Assembly (NCBI RefSeq): GCF_026319325.1
Contig: NZ_JAPDMU010000001.1
Coordinates: 434,001-498,000 of the forward strand
DNA: 64,000 nucleotides
Source of the DNA: Methylophaga sp. OBS3
Lineage (GTDB): Bacteria > Pseudomonadota > Gammaproteobacteria > Nitrosococcales > Methylophagaceae
Direction of reading: 5' to 3'
The translations under genes and the position numbers were made by a program. Of the stretch, positions 36,656-45,808 are shown one piece after another. The notes below the pieces were generated by a model. That model ran no database searches and was not told the DNA's origin. It saw only the letters and a list, made by a program, of their open reading frames with translations. The first letter of the stretch is position 1, and each line of letters opens with the position of its first letter.

Positions 36656-37382
36656 AAAACCGTCAAAAATCGAGCAGATTTTAAGTAAGCTCACTATTTA
36701 TGAAAATAGTGTGGCTTGTTTGAATGATCTCAAAGCCACTAAAGCATCACCGGGCTTTACCTCTGTGGGGTTTTTGAATCAACACGGTGTCAATTTGATG
36801 CTGGAAGATGAAGCGACTTTTGCGAGTTTTCTAAGCCTTGATTATCTGCTGCGTGACGGTATTGGGGTAAGCCTTGCCTTACGCTATTTTTCGATGGCTG
36901 AGGGTGCCAATTTAAACGGTACGGATTTTATCCCGCAAATGGTTGATACCTTCAATGACACGGATACCGATTATTACGTTTTAGGCACTCAGTCTCCATG
37001 GCTTGAAGTGGGGAGTGACAAATTACTAGAAGGCCGAGCTAAAGCGATTAGAAATGGTTTTTATCCGATAGATGATTACATCACTTTCCTAAAGCAAGAA
37101 ATTGATCCAACACGTTTTAGTGTCATCGTGCTTGCCATGGGGATGCCTAAGCAAGAGGTGCTAGCTAACCGGATAAAAGCTGAACTGAGTGGCAATGGTT
37201 TGGTGATTTGTGGTGGTGCAATTATTGATTTTTATGCAGATCGTTTTAAACGTGCACCAGCATGGGTTCAGAAATGTTCACTTGAGTGGTTATACCGTTT
37301 AGTAAATGAACCAAAACGTTTGTTTAAACGTTATGTCGTCGGTATTCCCGTTTTTTTATACAGAATCGCATTTCGGGCATAA
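36639..37382 (+). CDS. WecG/TagA/CpsF-family (GT26) glycosyltransferase
   Basis: A 247-residue GT26 enzyme. FTSVGFLNQHGVNLMLED, LLRDGIGVSLALRYF, NGTDFIPQM and VVLAMGMPKQEVLANRI-like segments match the family, with the conserved RAPAWVQKCSLEWLYRLVNEPKRLFKRY C-terminal region split here as RAPAWVQ and EWLYRL. ATG 36639 has GAGGAG at 36625-36630. GT26 enzymes transfer ManNAcA, ManNAc, Glc or GlcA to lipid-linked acceptors; given ugd in the locus, glucuronate is possible (GumM/AceM-type members transfer glucose or GlcA). Confidence 0.85.
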   Translation: MAMQSEKPSKIEQILSKLTIYENSVACLNDLKATKASPGFTSVGFLNQHGVNLMLEDEATFASFLSLDYLLRDGIGVSLALRYFSMAEGANLNGTDFIPQMVDTFNDTDTDYYVLGTQSPWLEVGSDKLLEGRAKAIRNGFYPIDDYITFLKQEIDPTRFSVIVLAMGMPKQEVLANRIKAELSGNGLVICGGAIIDFYADRFKRAPAWVQKCSLEWLYRLVNEPKRLFKRYVVGIPVFLYRIAFRA

Positions 37383-37385
37383 ACC

Positions 37386-39365
37386 TTGGAACATATTCCT
37401 AGCAAAATTCCTTTTAGAGAAGATATCAACGGCCTAAGAGCTTGGGCTGTGATTGCTGTCGTCTTTTATCACTTACCGTTTAGCTACCAGCTATCGGGTG
37501 GTTTTGCCGGTGTTGATATTTTCTTTGTGATTTCTGGCTTCTTAATGACGTCAATCATTTTGGGTGGCTATGAGCGTGGTGGTTTTTCACTTGGCAAGTT
37601 TTATATGTCGCGTGTTAGACGGATCTTGCCAGCATTATTGTTTTTAGTCGTAACGCTACTCACGATGGGCTGGTTTTTATTAACGACGCCCGATTATCAA
37701 AGCCTGTCAGAGGAAGCGGCAGCAGCCTTAGGATTTGTGTCGAATATCCATTACTGGGATAACGCCGGTTACTTTGATACCAGCTCAACAGAAAAGTGGT
37801 TGTTGCATACTTGGACGTTGTCAGTCGAAGCACAGTTTTATTTGCTATACCCCATTTTCTTGATGTTAATTCACAAGCTGACACGTTCACAGAAAGTATT
37901 GTGGACAGTGCTTTTGCTAGCCTTTTTAGCGTCGTTGACGCTTAACATTATCGTGGTGCATTTTTATCCCATCCCAACGTTTTTCCTGCTGCCTTCTCGT
38001 GGCTGGGAGTTATTGGCTGGTGGCCTTGTTTATTTAACACCGAAAATTTGGCCAAACGTCGTGAATAGCCAGCTTAGAGCGCCAATGTTTTACCTTGGCT
38101 GGGCATTAATTATTGGCAGTCTATTGCTGTTAAACGAATCATTGTTGTGGCCAGGCTATTGGGCGTTATTGCCGGTGCTGGGTGCATCATTGGTGATTCT
38201 GGTTAATCAACCACAATCCGTATTTACCCAAAATGCCGTTTTTCAGTGGTTAGGTGATCGTTCTTATTCATTGTATCTATGGCATTGGCCGGCAATCGTG
38301 CTGCTGTTTTTTATGTCTGTCGAGGCCAGCAATATGGCGATTATGTTGGCACTGATTGCCAGTGTTGCCATTGCACATTTCTCGTATCAAGTTATCGAGA
38401 CTCCGACCCGTAAAGTGTTTTCTGGCTTGCCATTAAAGAAAGAAGTCGCGGTCATTTTTTCAACAACCGCGTTATTGGCATTAGTGGCAGTGAACTTTGC
38501 CAATACACATTTAGATGGGCGAATTGATCAACAAATAGAGCAAATCGCCTATCAAGCAGAAAATAAAAACCAATTTGAATGTACAAAAATAAACGCTTTC
38601 AACAATGAAATGCCGAGCTGCATTTATGGTGATAGTAATAATATCGGCGCCATTGTGGTGGGGGACAGCCATTCAACATCGCAAGTTACGGCGATTGCCG
38701 AGGCTGCAAATAAACATGGTTATGGCGTAGCACATTACTACCATGATAGTTGCCCGACTTTATCGGGCGTCATGCTTGCCGATTGGTTACAAAACTACCC
38801 ACAAGATAAATGTGCCAACTTTGTGAAGTGGGTTAATGCAGAGCTCGATAATTACCCGCAGCATATTCCAATAGTCATTATTAATCGCTTTGTGTTTATG
38901 TTTGGATCATCGGTTGATAAACGGCCAGCCGTTTATTTTGATGCCGTTTATCCAAGTAATGATTTGCCAGCTTTTCACCAAGAAGTGAATGACGCCATTG
39001 TTGAGACGTATTGTGCATTTGCAGACAAGCGTCCAGTGGTGATTATGAAGCCAACGCCCGAGCAAAACTTTAACGTTGCCAAAGAGGCTTCGAGAGAACT
39101 GCTTTTTTATAACGAAATGCCTGATTACGCCGTCACGATGGAGCATTACCAAAAACGTAATAGCACCATCTTGAAAGCACTTGAGCAAACCAGTCAGCAA
39201 TGTGATGTCACCTTGCTGGATCCCATTCCCTTTCTTTGTGACAACGGTGTTTGCCCGGGGATGATCAATGGTTTGCCTATCACCACTGACCGACATCACT
39301 TTAATGAGTACGGCAACAAATTATTAGTGCCACTTTTTGATCAGGTTTTTAACGTCGAAGGTTAA
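37386..39365 (+). CDS. Acyltransferase 3-SGNH fusion (OafA/OatA-like O-acetyltransferase)
   Basis: A 659-residue protein: ten or eleven transmembrane helices of acyltransferase-3 type (residues about 10-365; REDINGLRAWAVIAVVFYH and GGFAGVDIFFVISGFL) followed by a periplasmic SGNH domain with the nucleophile block VVGDSHS (D427-S428-H429) and the C-terminal DRHHF Asp-His motif. The inner domain passes acyl groups across the membrane and the SGNH domain places them on the polymer. The start TTG 37386 precedes the conserved RxDINGLRA block; no ATG is available. This is the second acyltransferase of the locus. Confidence 0.88.
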   Translation: MEHIPSKIPFREDINGLRAWAVIAVVFYHLPFSYQLSGGFAGVDIFFVISGFLMTSIILGGYERGGFSLGKFYMSRVRRILPALLFLVVTLLTMGWFLLTTPDYQSLSEEAAAALGFVSNIHYWDNAGYFDTSSTEKWLLHTWTLSVEAQFYLLYPIFLMLIHKLTRSQKVLWTVLLLAFLASLTLNIIVVHFYPIPTFFLLPSRGWELLAGGLVYLTPKIWPNVVNSQLRAPMFYLGWALIIGSLLLLNESLLWPGYWALLPVLGASLVILVNQPQSVFTQNAVFQWLGDRSYSLYLWHWPAIVLLFFMSVEASNMAIMLALIASVAIAHFSYQVIETPTRKVFSGLPLKKEVAVIFSTTALLALVAVNFANTHLDGRIDQQIEQIAYQAENKNQFECTKINAFNNEMPSCIYGDSNNIGAIVVGDSHSTSQVTAIAEAANKHGYGVAHYYHDSCPTLSGVMLADWLQNYPQDKCANFVKWVNAELDNYPQHIPIVIINRFVFMFGSSVDKRPAVYFDAVYPSNDLPAFHQEVNDAIVETYCAFADKRPVVIMKPTPEQNFNVAKEASRELLFYNEMPDYAVTMEHYQKRNSTILKALEQTSQQCDVTLLDPIPFLCDNGVCPGMINGLPITTDRHHFNEYGNKLLVPLFDQVFNVEG

Positions 39366-39423
39366 AAACAAAAGTTGGTAGTGGAAGAAGTTAAATGAAT
39401 TTTTTAGCAATAGGAAAAAATAA

Positions 39424-40593
39424 ATGATGAAAATAGCGATAGCTGGCACAGGTTACGTGGGACTATCTAATGCTGTTTTACTGGCACAACATAATGAGGT
39501 TGTGGCGTTAGATCTTATCGCTGATAAAGTTGATCTTATCAACGCTAAAAAGTCACCGATTTCAGATGCTGAAATAGAAGACTTTCTGGCTAATAAAAGC
39601 CTGAATCTGACAGCAACGCTTGATAAGCATGCGGCATATGAAAATGCAGATTATGTGGTGATTGCAACGCCAACTGACTATGACCCAGAAACCAATTATT
39701 TCAATACGGGGTCGGTCGAGGCTGTCATTAAAGACGTGATGGAAATTAATCCTTCAGCCGTCATGATAATCAAATCAACAGTGCCTGTTGGTTATACCAA
39801 AAACATCAAACAGACTTTAGGCTGTGAAAACATCATTTTCTCGCCAGAGTTTTTACGTGAGGGTAAAGCGTTATACGACAATCTTTATCCATCACGCATT
39901 ATTTTGGGTGAAGACTCGCCAAGAGCAAAAGCGTTTGCGGATATGTTGGTGGAGGGCGCTCAGAAAGAAGACATTCCCGTCTTATTCACTGAGCCAACTG
40001 AAGCTGAGGCGATTAAGCTTTTTTCTAATACTTACTTAGCTATGCGTGTTGCCTATTTTAATGAGCTGGATAGTTATGCTGAGATTAATGGCATTAACAG
40101 TCGTCAAATCATTAATGGCGTTTGTCTGGATCCACGTATCGGTGATCACTATAACAATCCTTCGTTTGGGTACGGTGGCTATTGTTTACCGAAAGACACC
40201 AAACAGTTATTGGCCAATTACCAGAATGTGCCTAACAACATCATTAATGCCATTGTCGATGCCAATACCACGCGTAAAGACCATGTGGCAGCCAGTATTC
40301 TTAAATTAAAACCCAAAGTGGTCGGTATTTATAGATTAATCATGAAGTCTGGCTCGGACAATTTCAGAGCATCATCCGTACAAGGCATTATGAAACGAAT
40401 TAAGGCCAAAGGGATTGAGGTCATTATCTATGAGCCTGTCTTACAGGACGAGACGTTTTTTAATTCACAAGTGGTTCGTGATTTTGAGGAGTTTAAATCG
40501 AGAAGTAGCGTGATTATTGCGAATCGGATGGTTGATGACATTCGTGATGTCGCTGACAAGGTCTATACACGTGATTTATTTGGTAACGACTAA
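39424..40593 (+). CDS. ugd: UDP-glucose 6-dehydrogenase
   Basis: A 389-residue nucleotide-sugar dehydrogenase, close in length to E. coli Ugd (388). N-terminal NAD motif [16 protein letters not shown], catalytic C254 in [15 protein letters not shown], plus STVPVGYT and [14 protein letters not shown]. It oxidises UDP-glucose twice to UDP-glucuronate, giving an acidic sugar for the polymer. It has AGGAAAAAATAA before ATG 39424 (a second ATG follows at 39427). Confidence 0.92.
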   Translation: MMKIAIAGTGYVGLSNAVLLAQHNEVVALDLIADKVDLINAKKSPISDAEIEDFLANKSLNLTATLDKHAAYENADYVVIATPTDYDPETNYFNTGSVEAVIKDVMEINPSAVMIIKSTVPVGYTKNIKQTLGCENIIFSPEFLREGKALYDNLYPSRIILGEDSPRAKAFADMLVEGAQKEDIPVLFTEPTEAEAIKLFSNTYLAMRVAYFNELDSYAEINGINSRQIINGVCLDPRIGDHYNNPSFGYGGYCLPKDTKQLLANYQNVPNNIINAIVDANTTRKDHVAASILKLKPKVVGIYRLIMKSGSDNFRASSVQGIMKRIKAKGIEVIIYEPVLQDETFFNSQVVRDFEEFKSRSSVIIANRMVDDIRDVADKVYTRDLFGND

Positions 40594-40647
40594 GGCCAAT
40601 TCCTTCCTACCAGAACTTATTGATATTGAAATAACTAGGAGAATCCT

Positions 40648-42048
40648 ATGATTCCAGTTGTCATGTCAGGCGGAAGCGGTACACGTTTATGGCCGCTTTC
40701 CCGAAAAAATAAGCCCAAGCAATTTTTGTCATTGTTTGGTGATGAAACGATGTTTCAACAAACATTAATGCGTCTTGATGGTATTCCGGGTTTAGAACCG
40801 GCCACCATCGTATGTAGTAATGACCACCGATTTATGGTGGCAGAGCAGCTTCATGAACTTGGTGCAGAATCATCGACAATTATGTTGGAGCCTGTACCAA
40901 GAAATACGGCGCCGGCATTGGCTGTTGCAGCATTACAAGCAACCAGTAAAGGTGACGATCCCATTTTATTGGTGTTAGCTGCAGACCATGTCATTAGAGA
41001 TGTTCCTGCTTTTCATAAAGCTATTAATGACGCTAAAGAGCAGGCTGAGCAGGGCGCATTAGTGACGTTTGGTATCGTGCCGACCGAACCGAACACCGGT
41101 TACGGTTATATCGAAGCGACGAAAAAAGACACCATCAGCGCCGTTAAGGCATTTGTCGAAAAGCCAGATTTAAAAACGGCTGAACAATATGTGAGCTCTG
41201 GTAAGTATTACTGGAATAGTGGCATGTTTATGTTTAAAGCATCTACGTTATTGGCCGAACTTGATAAATATTCGCCAGATTTACTGATTGCTTGTCATGA
41301 CGCTTTAGAAAATGCGAATCCTGATTTGGATTTTATTCGCCTTGATCAAGAAAGCTTTGAAAGAAGCAGTGCGATTTCAATTGATTATGCGGTTATGGAA
41401 AAAACCGAAAAAGCTGTTGTCGTGCCTTTAGATGCAGGCTGGAGTGATGTCGGTTCATGGTCTTCTTTATGGGACTGTGCAGAGCAAAGTGAAGACAATA
41501 ATGTGACTTATGGTGACGTGATGCTTGATGGTGTCACTAACTCCTATGTCCATAGTCAAGACCGTCTGGTAACTGTGTTAGGCCTCGACAATGTTGTGGT
41601 TGTTGAAACGGTTGATGCGGTTATGGTTGCCAGTAAAGACAAAACCCAAGATGTGAAAAAAATGGTTGAGCAACTGAATGATTCCGAACGTTCAGAAGCC
41701 GAAAACCATCGTCTGTGTTATCGCCCTTGGGGATTCTATGACTCGATTGATAATGGTGACCGTTTTCAGGTCAAACGTATCAGAGTAAAACCGGGGGCCT
41801 CACTCTCATTACAAATGCACCACCACCGTGCGGAGCATTGGATCGTTGTGACTGGCACAGCCCAAGTGACATGTGATGATAAGGTGACTTTGTTGTCTGA
41901 GAATGAGTCAACTTATATTCCACTGGGCAAAACTCATCGTCTTCATAACCCTGGCCAAATTCCTCTGGAAATTATTGAAGTGCAATCTGGTAGCTATTTG
42001 GGTGAGGACGACATTATCCGTTTTGATGATAACTATCATCGTGATTAA
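40648..42048 (+). CDS. manC: Mannose-1-phosphate guanylyltransferase / mannose-6-phosphate isomerase (bifunctional)
   Basis: A 466-residue type II protein: N-terminal guanylyltransferase (VMSGGSGTRLWPLSRKNKPKQF, FVEKPDL, WNSGMFMFKA) and C-terminal cupin isomerase (RPWGFYDSID, GASLSLQMHHHRAEHWIVV with the metal histidines). It makes GDP-mannose from mannose-1-phosphate and interconverts mannose-6-phosphate and fructose-6-phosphate. With the phosphomannomutase gene 29 bp downstream it forms the complete GDP-mannose branch, so mannose (or a derivative) is very likely in the polymer. AGGAG precedes ATG. Confidence 0.92.
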   Translation: MIPVVMSGGSGTRLWPLSRKNKPKQFLSLFGDETMFQQTLMRLDGIPGLEPATIVCSNDHRFMVAEQLHELGAESSTIMLEPVPRNTAPALAVAALQATSKGDDPILLVLAADHVIRDVPAFHKAINDAKEQAEQGALVTFGIVPTEPNTGYGYIEATKKDTISAVKAFVEKPDLKTAEQYVSSGKYYWNSGMFMFKASTLLAELDKYSPDLLIACHDALENANPDLDFIRLDQESFERSSAISIDYAVMEKTEKAVVVPLDAGWSDVGSWSSLWDCAEQSEDNNVTYGDVMLDGVTNSYVHSQDRLVTVLGLDNVVVVETVDAVMVASKDKTQDVKKMVEQLNDSERSEAENHRLCYRPWGFYDSIDNGDRFQVKRIRVKPGASLSLQMHHHRAEHWIVVTGTAQVTCDDKVTLLSENESTYIPLGKTHRLHNPGQIPLEIIEVQSGSYLGEDDIIRFDDNYHRD

Positions 42049-42077
42049 AACCGTATAGGCAAATTAGAGACTGTGTA

Positions 42078-43565
42078 ATGAAAACCAGTATTCAGGATTT
42101 AATGAATCAATCAGGTGTGAGTTTCGGTACCAGTGGTGTACGCGGACTTGTTAGCGATATGACAGACAAAGTCTGCGTTGCTTATGTCACTGCCTTTATG
42201 CAATACCTGCAACAAAATGAAATGGTGGCACCTGGGGACAATGTCGGCATTGCTGGGGATCTTCGGGAGAGTTCACCAAGAATCATTAAAGCTGTGGCGG
42301 CAGCCTGCAAAATGATGGGATATGAGCCAATTTATTACGGTTTAATCCCATCACCGGCACTGGCTTTATTTGGCATTACGCAAAAAATGCCGACCATTAT
42401 GGTCACAGGCAGTCATATCCCTGATGATCGTAATGGCATGAAATTCAACACCCCACTGGGTGAAATTCTTAAACAAGATGAGGTGGGGATCAGACAACAG
42501 CTGGTTGAATTACCTAGAGGCTTATTTGATAGCAATGGTTATTTGGTTGCAGAGCCAGAAATGCCATCTGTTCGAAATGAAGCTCTGGAGCATTACGTAA
42601 AACGCTATGTTGGCTTTTTCCCAAGCCAATGTTTGCAAGGCAAACATATCGGTTTATATGAACATTCGTCGGTTGCTCGTGTTGTTTTCCGTATCATACT
42701 TGAATCACTTGGCGCCCAAGTCACCTCACTAGGTCGGTCTGATACTTTTGTTGCCGTGGATACTGAAGCCATTAGACCTGAGGATACGGCCGCGGCGTCA
42801 CGCTGGGCACAACAACATCATTTTGATTGTATTGTCTCGACCGATGGTGATGGCGATAGACCGTTAATCAGTGATGAAAATGGTCAATGGTTACGCGGCG
42901 ATATTGCTGGAATTTTGTGTGCTGCATATCTTCAGGCAGATGTAGTTATGACTCCGGTAAGTTGTAATAGCGCCGTTGAGAAAAGTCAGTTATTCAGTAA
43001 AGTCACCAGAACAAAAATTGGTTCGCCATACGTTATTGCGGATATGCAACAAGCGCAGCAAGAAATGCCAGGTTCGAGCATTGTTGGTTACGAAGCAAAT
43101 GGTGGTTTTCTGCAGCTCACCGCTGTGCAACGTGATGGTAAAACCTTAGCGCCACTGCCGACAAGAGATGCGGTTATTGTTGCTTTGTCTGTAATTCTGG
43201 CTACTGATGAGCAGCAGTGTGCTATTTCAGAACTGGTTGAAAAATTGCCATCCCGATTTACCTATAGTGATCGTTTAAAACAATTCCCTACCGAGTTGAG
43301 TCAGGTACGTTTGGCACAGTTTGATGCTGATGATTGGCAAATGGTTTGTACAAACATCAAAAAAGCATTTCCTTTTGTCTCAGCGCCCATATCTGTTGAT
43401 AAAACCGACGGGGTCAGAATCACGTTTGATAATGCCGATGTTGTTCATCTTAGGCCATCGGGAAATGCACCGGAACTAAGATGCTATACCGAGTCTTCTT
43501 CAGCGGTTGCGGCTAAAAAGCTTAATGAAATTTGTATTGAGCAAATGGCTTCGTGGAAAAGCTAA
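42078..43565 (+). CDS. manB: Phosphomannomutase/phosphohexomutase
   Basis: A 495-residue alpha-D-phosphohexomutase. FGTSGVRGLV at the start, phosphoserine S112 in MVTGSHIPDDRNG, metal loop STDGDGDRPLI, sugar-binding GYEANGGF and phosphate-binding LRPSGNAPELR near the end. It converts mannose-6-phosphate to mannose-1-phosphate for ManC. It is the last gene of the exopolysaccharide locus and is followed by a strong hairpin. Confidence 0.88.
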   Translation: MKTSIQDLMNQSGVSFGTSGVRGLVSDMTDKVCVAYVTAFMQYLQQNEMVAPGDNVGIAGDLRESSPRIIKAVAAACKMMGYEPIYYGLIPSPALALFGITQKMPTIMVTGSHIPDDRNGMKFNTPLGEILKQDEVGIRQQLVELPRGLFDSNGYLVAEPEMPSVRNEALEHYVKRYVGFFPSQCLQGKHIGLYEHSSVARVVFRIILESLGAQVTSLGRSDTFVAVDTEAIRPEDTAAASRWAQQHHFDCIVSTDGDGDRPLISDENGQWLRGDIAGILCAAYLQADVVMTPVSCNSAVEKSQLFSKVTRTKIGSPYVIADMQQAQQEMPGSSIVGYEANGGFLQLTAVQRDGKTLAPLPTRDAVIVALSVILATDEQQCAISELVEKLPSRFTYSDRLKQFPTELSQVRLAQFDADDWQMVCTNIKKAFPFVSAPISVDKTDGVRITFDNADVVHLRPSGNAPELRCYTESSSAVAAKKLNEICIEQMASWKS

Positions 43566-43582
43566 AAGAAATGACGTTTTGT

Positions 43583-43613
43583 TAAGCAGGTTTACCAACC
43601 GTAAACCTGCTTA
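43583..43613. terminator. Bidirectional terminator closing the exopolysaccharide locus
   Basis: TAAGCAGGTTTAC (43583-43595) and GTAAACCTGCTTA (43601-43613) form a perfect 13-bp stem with a 5-nt loop, between the convergent manB gene and the reductase gene on the other strand. AT-rich flanks on both sides suit termination in both directions. Confidence 0.8.
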
Positions 43614-43630
43614 TACGTTATGAATAAGTA

Positions 43631-44404
43631 TTAAGTTCTCGGCGCATATTGAAATGCATCTGAATAACAGTTGTTTTCTTTCAATCCAATGACAGCAAGT
43701 TTATCAATCGTGCCATAAACCATTTGTGGCGAACCGCATAGATAGACTTGTACATCACTAAGATCGTCATAGTCCTGTTGGATAACTTCATATATGTAAC
43801 CAGAACGACTGGACCAGTCTGGATGGGCTGATTCGAGGATAGGGGTAAATGTCAGGTTTTGATTGTTTGTTAACCAATCTTGAAACTCGGTATGTAAATA
43901 AAACTCATCGGCGTGTTTGTTAGACCAATAAATGTTTACATCAGCATTTGGCTGTTGTCGCAAAATAGTTTCAATTAAGCATTTTATCTTCGCAATTCCC
44001 GAGCCTGATGCGATCAATAAATGTTTTTGGCTGAGGTTAGTTTGCAGAAAAGCTTGCCCCATTGGTAAGGTCACTGGGATGGCTGCTTCGACATTTAATA
44101 ACGCAGCAATACGATTTAAAACCTTATCGGAAAATTCACTGTTATTTTGGATGATAAGTTGTAATCGGTTTGGTTTTTCTGGGTCAAAGCCATTAGCAAT
44201 TGAATACAGCAAAGGTTGTAATTGACCGTCACCATTTACGTCTAACGACAGCTGAAGATGCTGGCCTGCATAGTAATCCAAGACGGAACCCTCCGGCGAT
44301 GCCAATTCAATCTGGTAGGTATTGTCACTAAGAGACGAAATTTTCGTAACCTGACAGGCATGGATAACAATGGGTTTTTCTGGGTAGCCAATAGCTGTAT
44401 TCAT
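43631..44404 (-). CDS. Fre/ferredoxin-NADP-reductase-like flavin reductase
   Basis: A 257-residue FNR-superfamily protein: an FAD-binding barrel (about residues 10-120; LYSIANGF replaces the usual RxYS motif, with L in place of R) and an NAD(P)-binding domain (LLIASGSGIAKIKCLIE near residue 130, YLCGSPQMVYG near 225). No 2Fe-2S cysteine cluster is present, so it resembles E. coli Fre-type NAD(P)H:flavin reductases. It is transcribed away from metR across a 110-bp shared promoter region, which with mesX/mesD close by suggests it supplies electrons or reduced flavin to that oxygen-dependent system. That link is inferred. Confidence 0.75.
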   Translation of the reverse strand: MNTAIGYPEKPIVIHACQVTKISSLSDNTYQIELASPEGSVLDYYAGQHLQLSLDVNGDGQLQPLLYSIANGFDPEKPNRLQLIIQNNSEFSDKVLNRIAALLNVEAAIPVTLPMGQAFLQTNLSQKHLLIASGSGIAKIKCLIETILRQQPNADVNIYWSNKHADEFYLHTEFQDWLTNNQNLTFTPILESAHPDWSSRSGYIYEVIQQDYDDLSDVQVYLCGSPQMVYGTIDKLAVIGLKENNCYSDAFQYAPRT

Positions 44405-44463
44405 TTTAAGCTCATGCGGGGTGATTCAGTAATTAATGAGCGACAGAATAAAGTACTTAATTT

Positions 44464-44490
44464 ATGAATAAAAATGTTATATTTTCACAT
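44464..44490. promoter_or_regulatory. Candidate MetR operator between the reductase and metR
   Basis: The 12-mer ATGAATAAAAAT (44464-44475), followed by TTTTCACAT (44482-44490), gives a TGAA...TTCA inverted arrangement (TGAA 44465-44468, TTCA 44484-44487). The same 12-mer recurs exactly upstream of mesX at 45628. E. coli MetR sites are TGAA/TTCA inverted repeats with shorter spacing, so this assignment is provisional. Confidence 0.45.
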
Positions 44491-44514
44491 AACAATTAAT
44501 TTTACTCATACCTT

Positions 44515-45420
44515 ATGATTGAACGAATCCACTTAAAAGTTGTTTATGCCGTTGATCAGCATGGTTCGCTAACAGCTGCTGCCAAAGAATTACATCTCAC
44601 CCAGTCAGCGCTCAGTCATACGATGCGTAAATTGGAAGATAACCTAGGTACGGATATTTGGTTACGCGAGGGTCGAAGCTTGCGGCTTACCCAAGCGGGG
44701 CGATATTTATTAAATATTGCCGAGCGGGTTTTACCTTTATTGGGTCATGCTGAAGAAAAGCTAAAGCAAATAGCACAAGGTGAGCGAGGAACATTACGTA
44801 TTGGGATGGAATGCCATCCTTGTTACCAATGGTTATTGAAAGTGGTTTCGCCGTTTTTAGCTGCCTGGCCTGATGTGGATGTCGATGTAAAACAAAAATT
44901 TCAGTTTGGTGGTGTTGATGCGTTGATGGATTATGAAATCGACTTATTGGTGACGCCAGATCCTATCTATAAAAGTGGCCTTTGTTTTAATCCTGTTTTT
45001 GATTATGAACAAGTTTTGGTTGTGCCGGTTCATCATGAACTGGCCTCTCGAAAATACGTTCAGGCAGAAGACTTACGTGACCAAGTATTACTGACATATC
45101 CCGTAGCAACCGATAGGTTAGATATCTATACACAATTTCTTAATCCTGCCGAAGTTGTTCCCAAACATCATAAAACTAGCGACACGACAGAAATCATGCT
45201 GCAAATGGTTGCGTCAGGTCGGGGTGTAGCTGCCTTACCGCGTTGGCTTGCAGAAGAATATTGCCTCAAACTCCCGCTAGCTGTTGTTCGCCTGGGTAAG
45301 ACGGGTATTGCTAAACAAATCTATTTGGGAACGCGGGAAGGCGATGATGACATTGAATATTTGAAGTCATTTATTGATTTAGCCAGCAGCTTTAAACACC
45401 CATTAGGCTTACCGTCATAA
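44515..45420 (+). CDS. metR: LysR-type regulator MetR
   Basis: A 301-residue LysR regulator that closely resembles MetR: MIERIHLKVVYAVDQHGSLTAAA at the N-terminus with the helix-turn-helix AAAKELHLTQSALSHTMRKLE, and the effector domain with LRIGMECHPCYQWLLKVV, FQFGGVDALMDYEIDLLVTPDP. MetR senses homocysteine and activates methionine synthase genes. Here it lies between a divergent flavin reductase gene and the mesX-mesD pair, consistent with control of both. A small hairpin follows it. Confidence 0.9.
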   Translation: MIERIHLKVVYAVDQHGSLTAAAKELHLTQSALSHTMRKLEDNLGTDIWLREGRSLRLTQAGRYLLNIAERVLPLLGHAEEKLKQIAQGERGTLRIGMECHPCYQWLLKVVSPFLAAWPDVDVDVKQKFQFGGVDALMDYEIDLLVTPDPIYKSGLCFNPVFDYEQVLVVPVHHELASRKYVQAEDLRDQVLLTYPVATDRLDIYTQFLNPAEVVPKHHKTSDTTEIMLQMVASGRGVAALPRWLAEEYCLKLPLAVVRLGKTGIAKQIYLGTREGDDDIEYLKSFIDLASSFKHPLGLPS

Positions 45421-45808
45421 TCCTTAAATGCGCTGTATATCAGCGCATAACCTGACTCAAAAGTATCTTTTCAGCTTATCAAATGGCTATTTGGACATGT
45501 TTTTGTGAGTGCTAAATAATGTCTGTAGCCATTGTTTGATTGTCTCATCGTAATCTTTCTTATTCGTTAACCATGAGCGAATCTGGCGACTCACGTGCCA
45601 AGTTAACGAAAACCTTTAGTGTGTTGCATGAATAAAAATCATTATTTCATGAGATAAAATCAATTTTTTTCATGGTTTGGTGCCTGTATAAAGTGCCTTA
45701 AATGCAATCGCGTTAGCGACTCAAACTTCCTGCTAATCCAAGAATTGAGGTTTGATTTGAGCAGATTGCTAATAACTCAGGTACAGCTTAAAACAGGGAA
45801 CAGAAACC
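45421..45808 (+). promoter_or_regulatory. 388-bp intergenic region with candidate mesX control elements
   Basis: No gene supported. At 45428-45448, ATGCGCTG and CAGCGCAT form an 8-bp hairpin just after metR, a possible weak terminator. At 45628-45649 the ATGAATAAAAAT motif shared with the metR promoter is followed by ATTATTTCAT, giving TGAA-N13-TTCA. From 45707 to 45761 the presumed leader can fold: TCGC/GCGA, and CTCAAAC (45720-45726), which can pair with either GTTTGA (45750-45755) or TTTGAG (45756-45761). I do not recognise a known SAM, SAH or cobalamin riboswitch in it. Confidence 0.45.

Noticed and set aside
45573..45635. 20-codon ATG frame upstream of mesX that might be a leader peptide
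   Set aside because: No ribosome-binding site and no regulatory codon run (no Met or Cys stretch); its stop falls in the shared 12-bp motif, which fits better as a DNA site.
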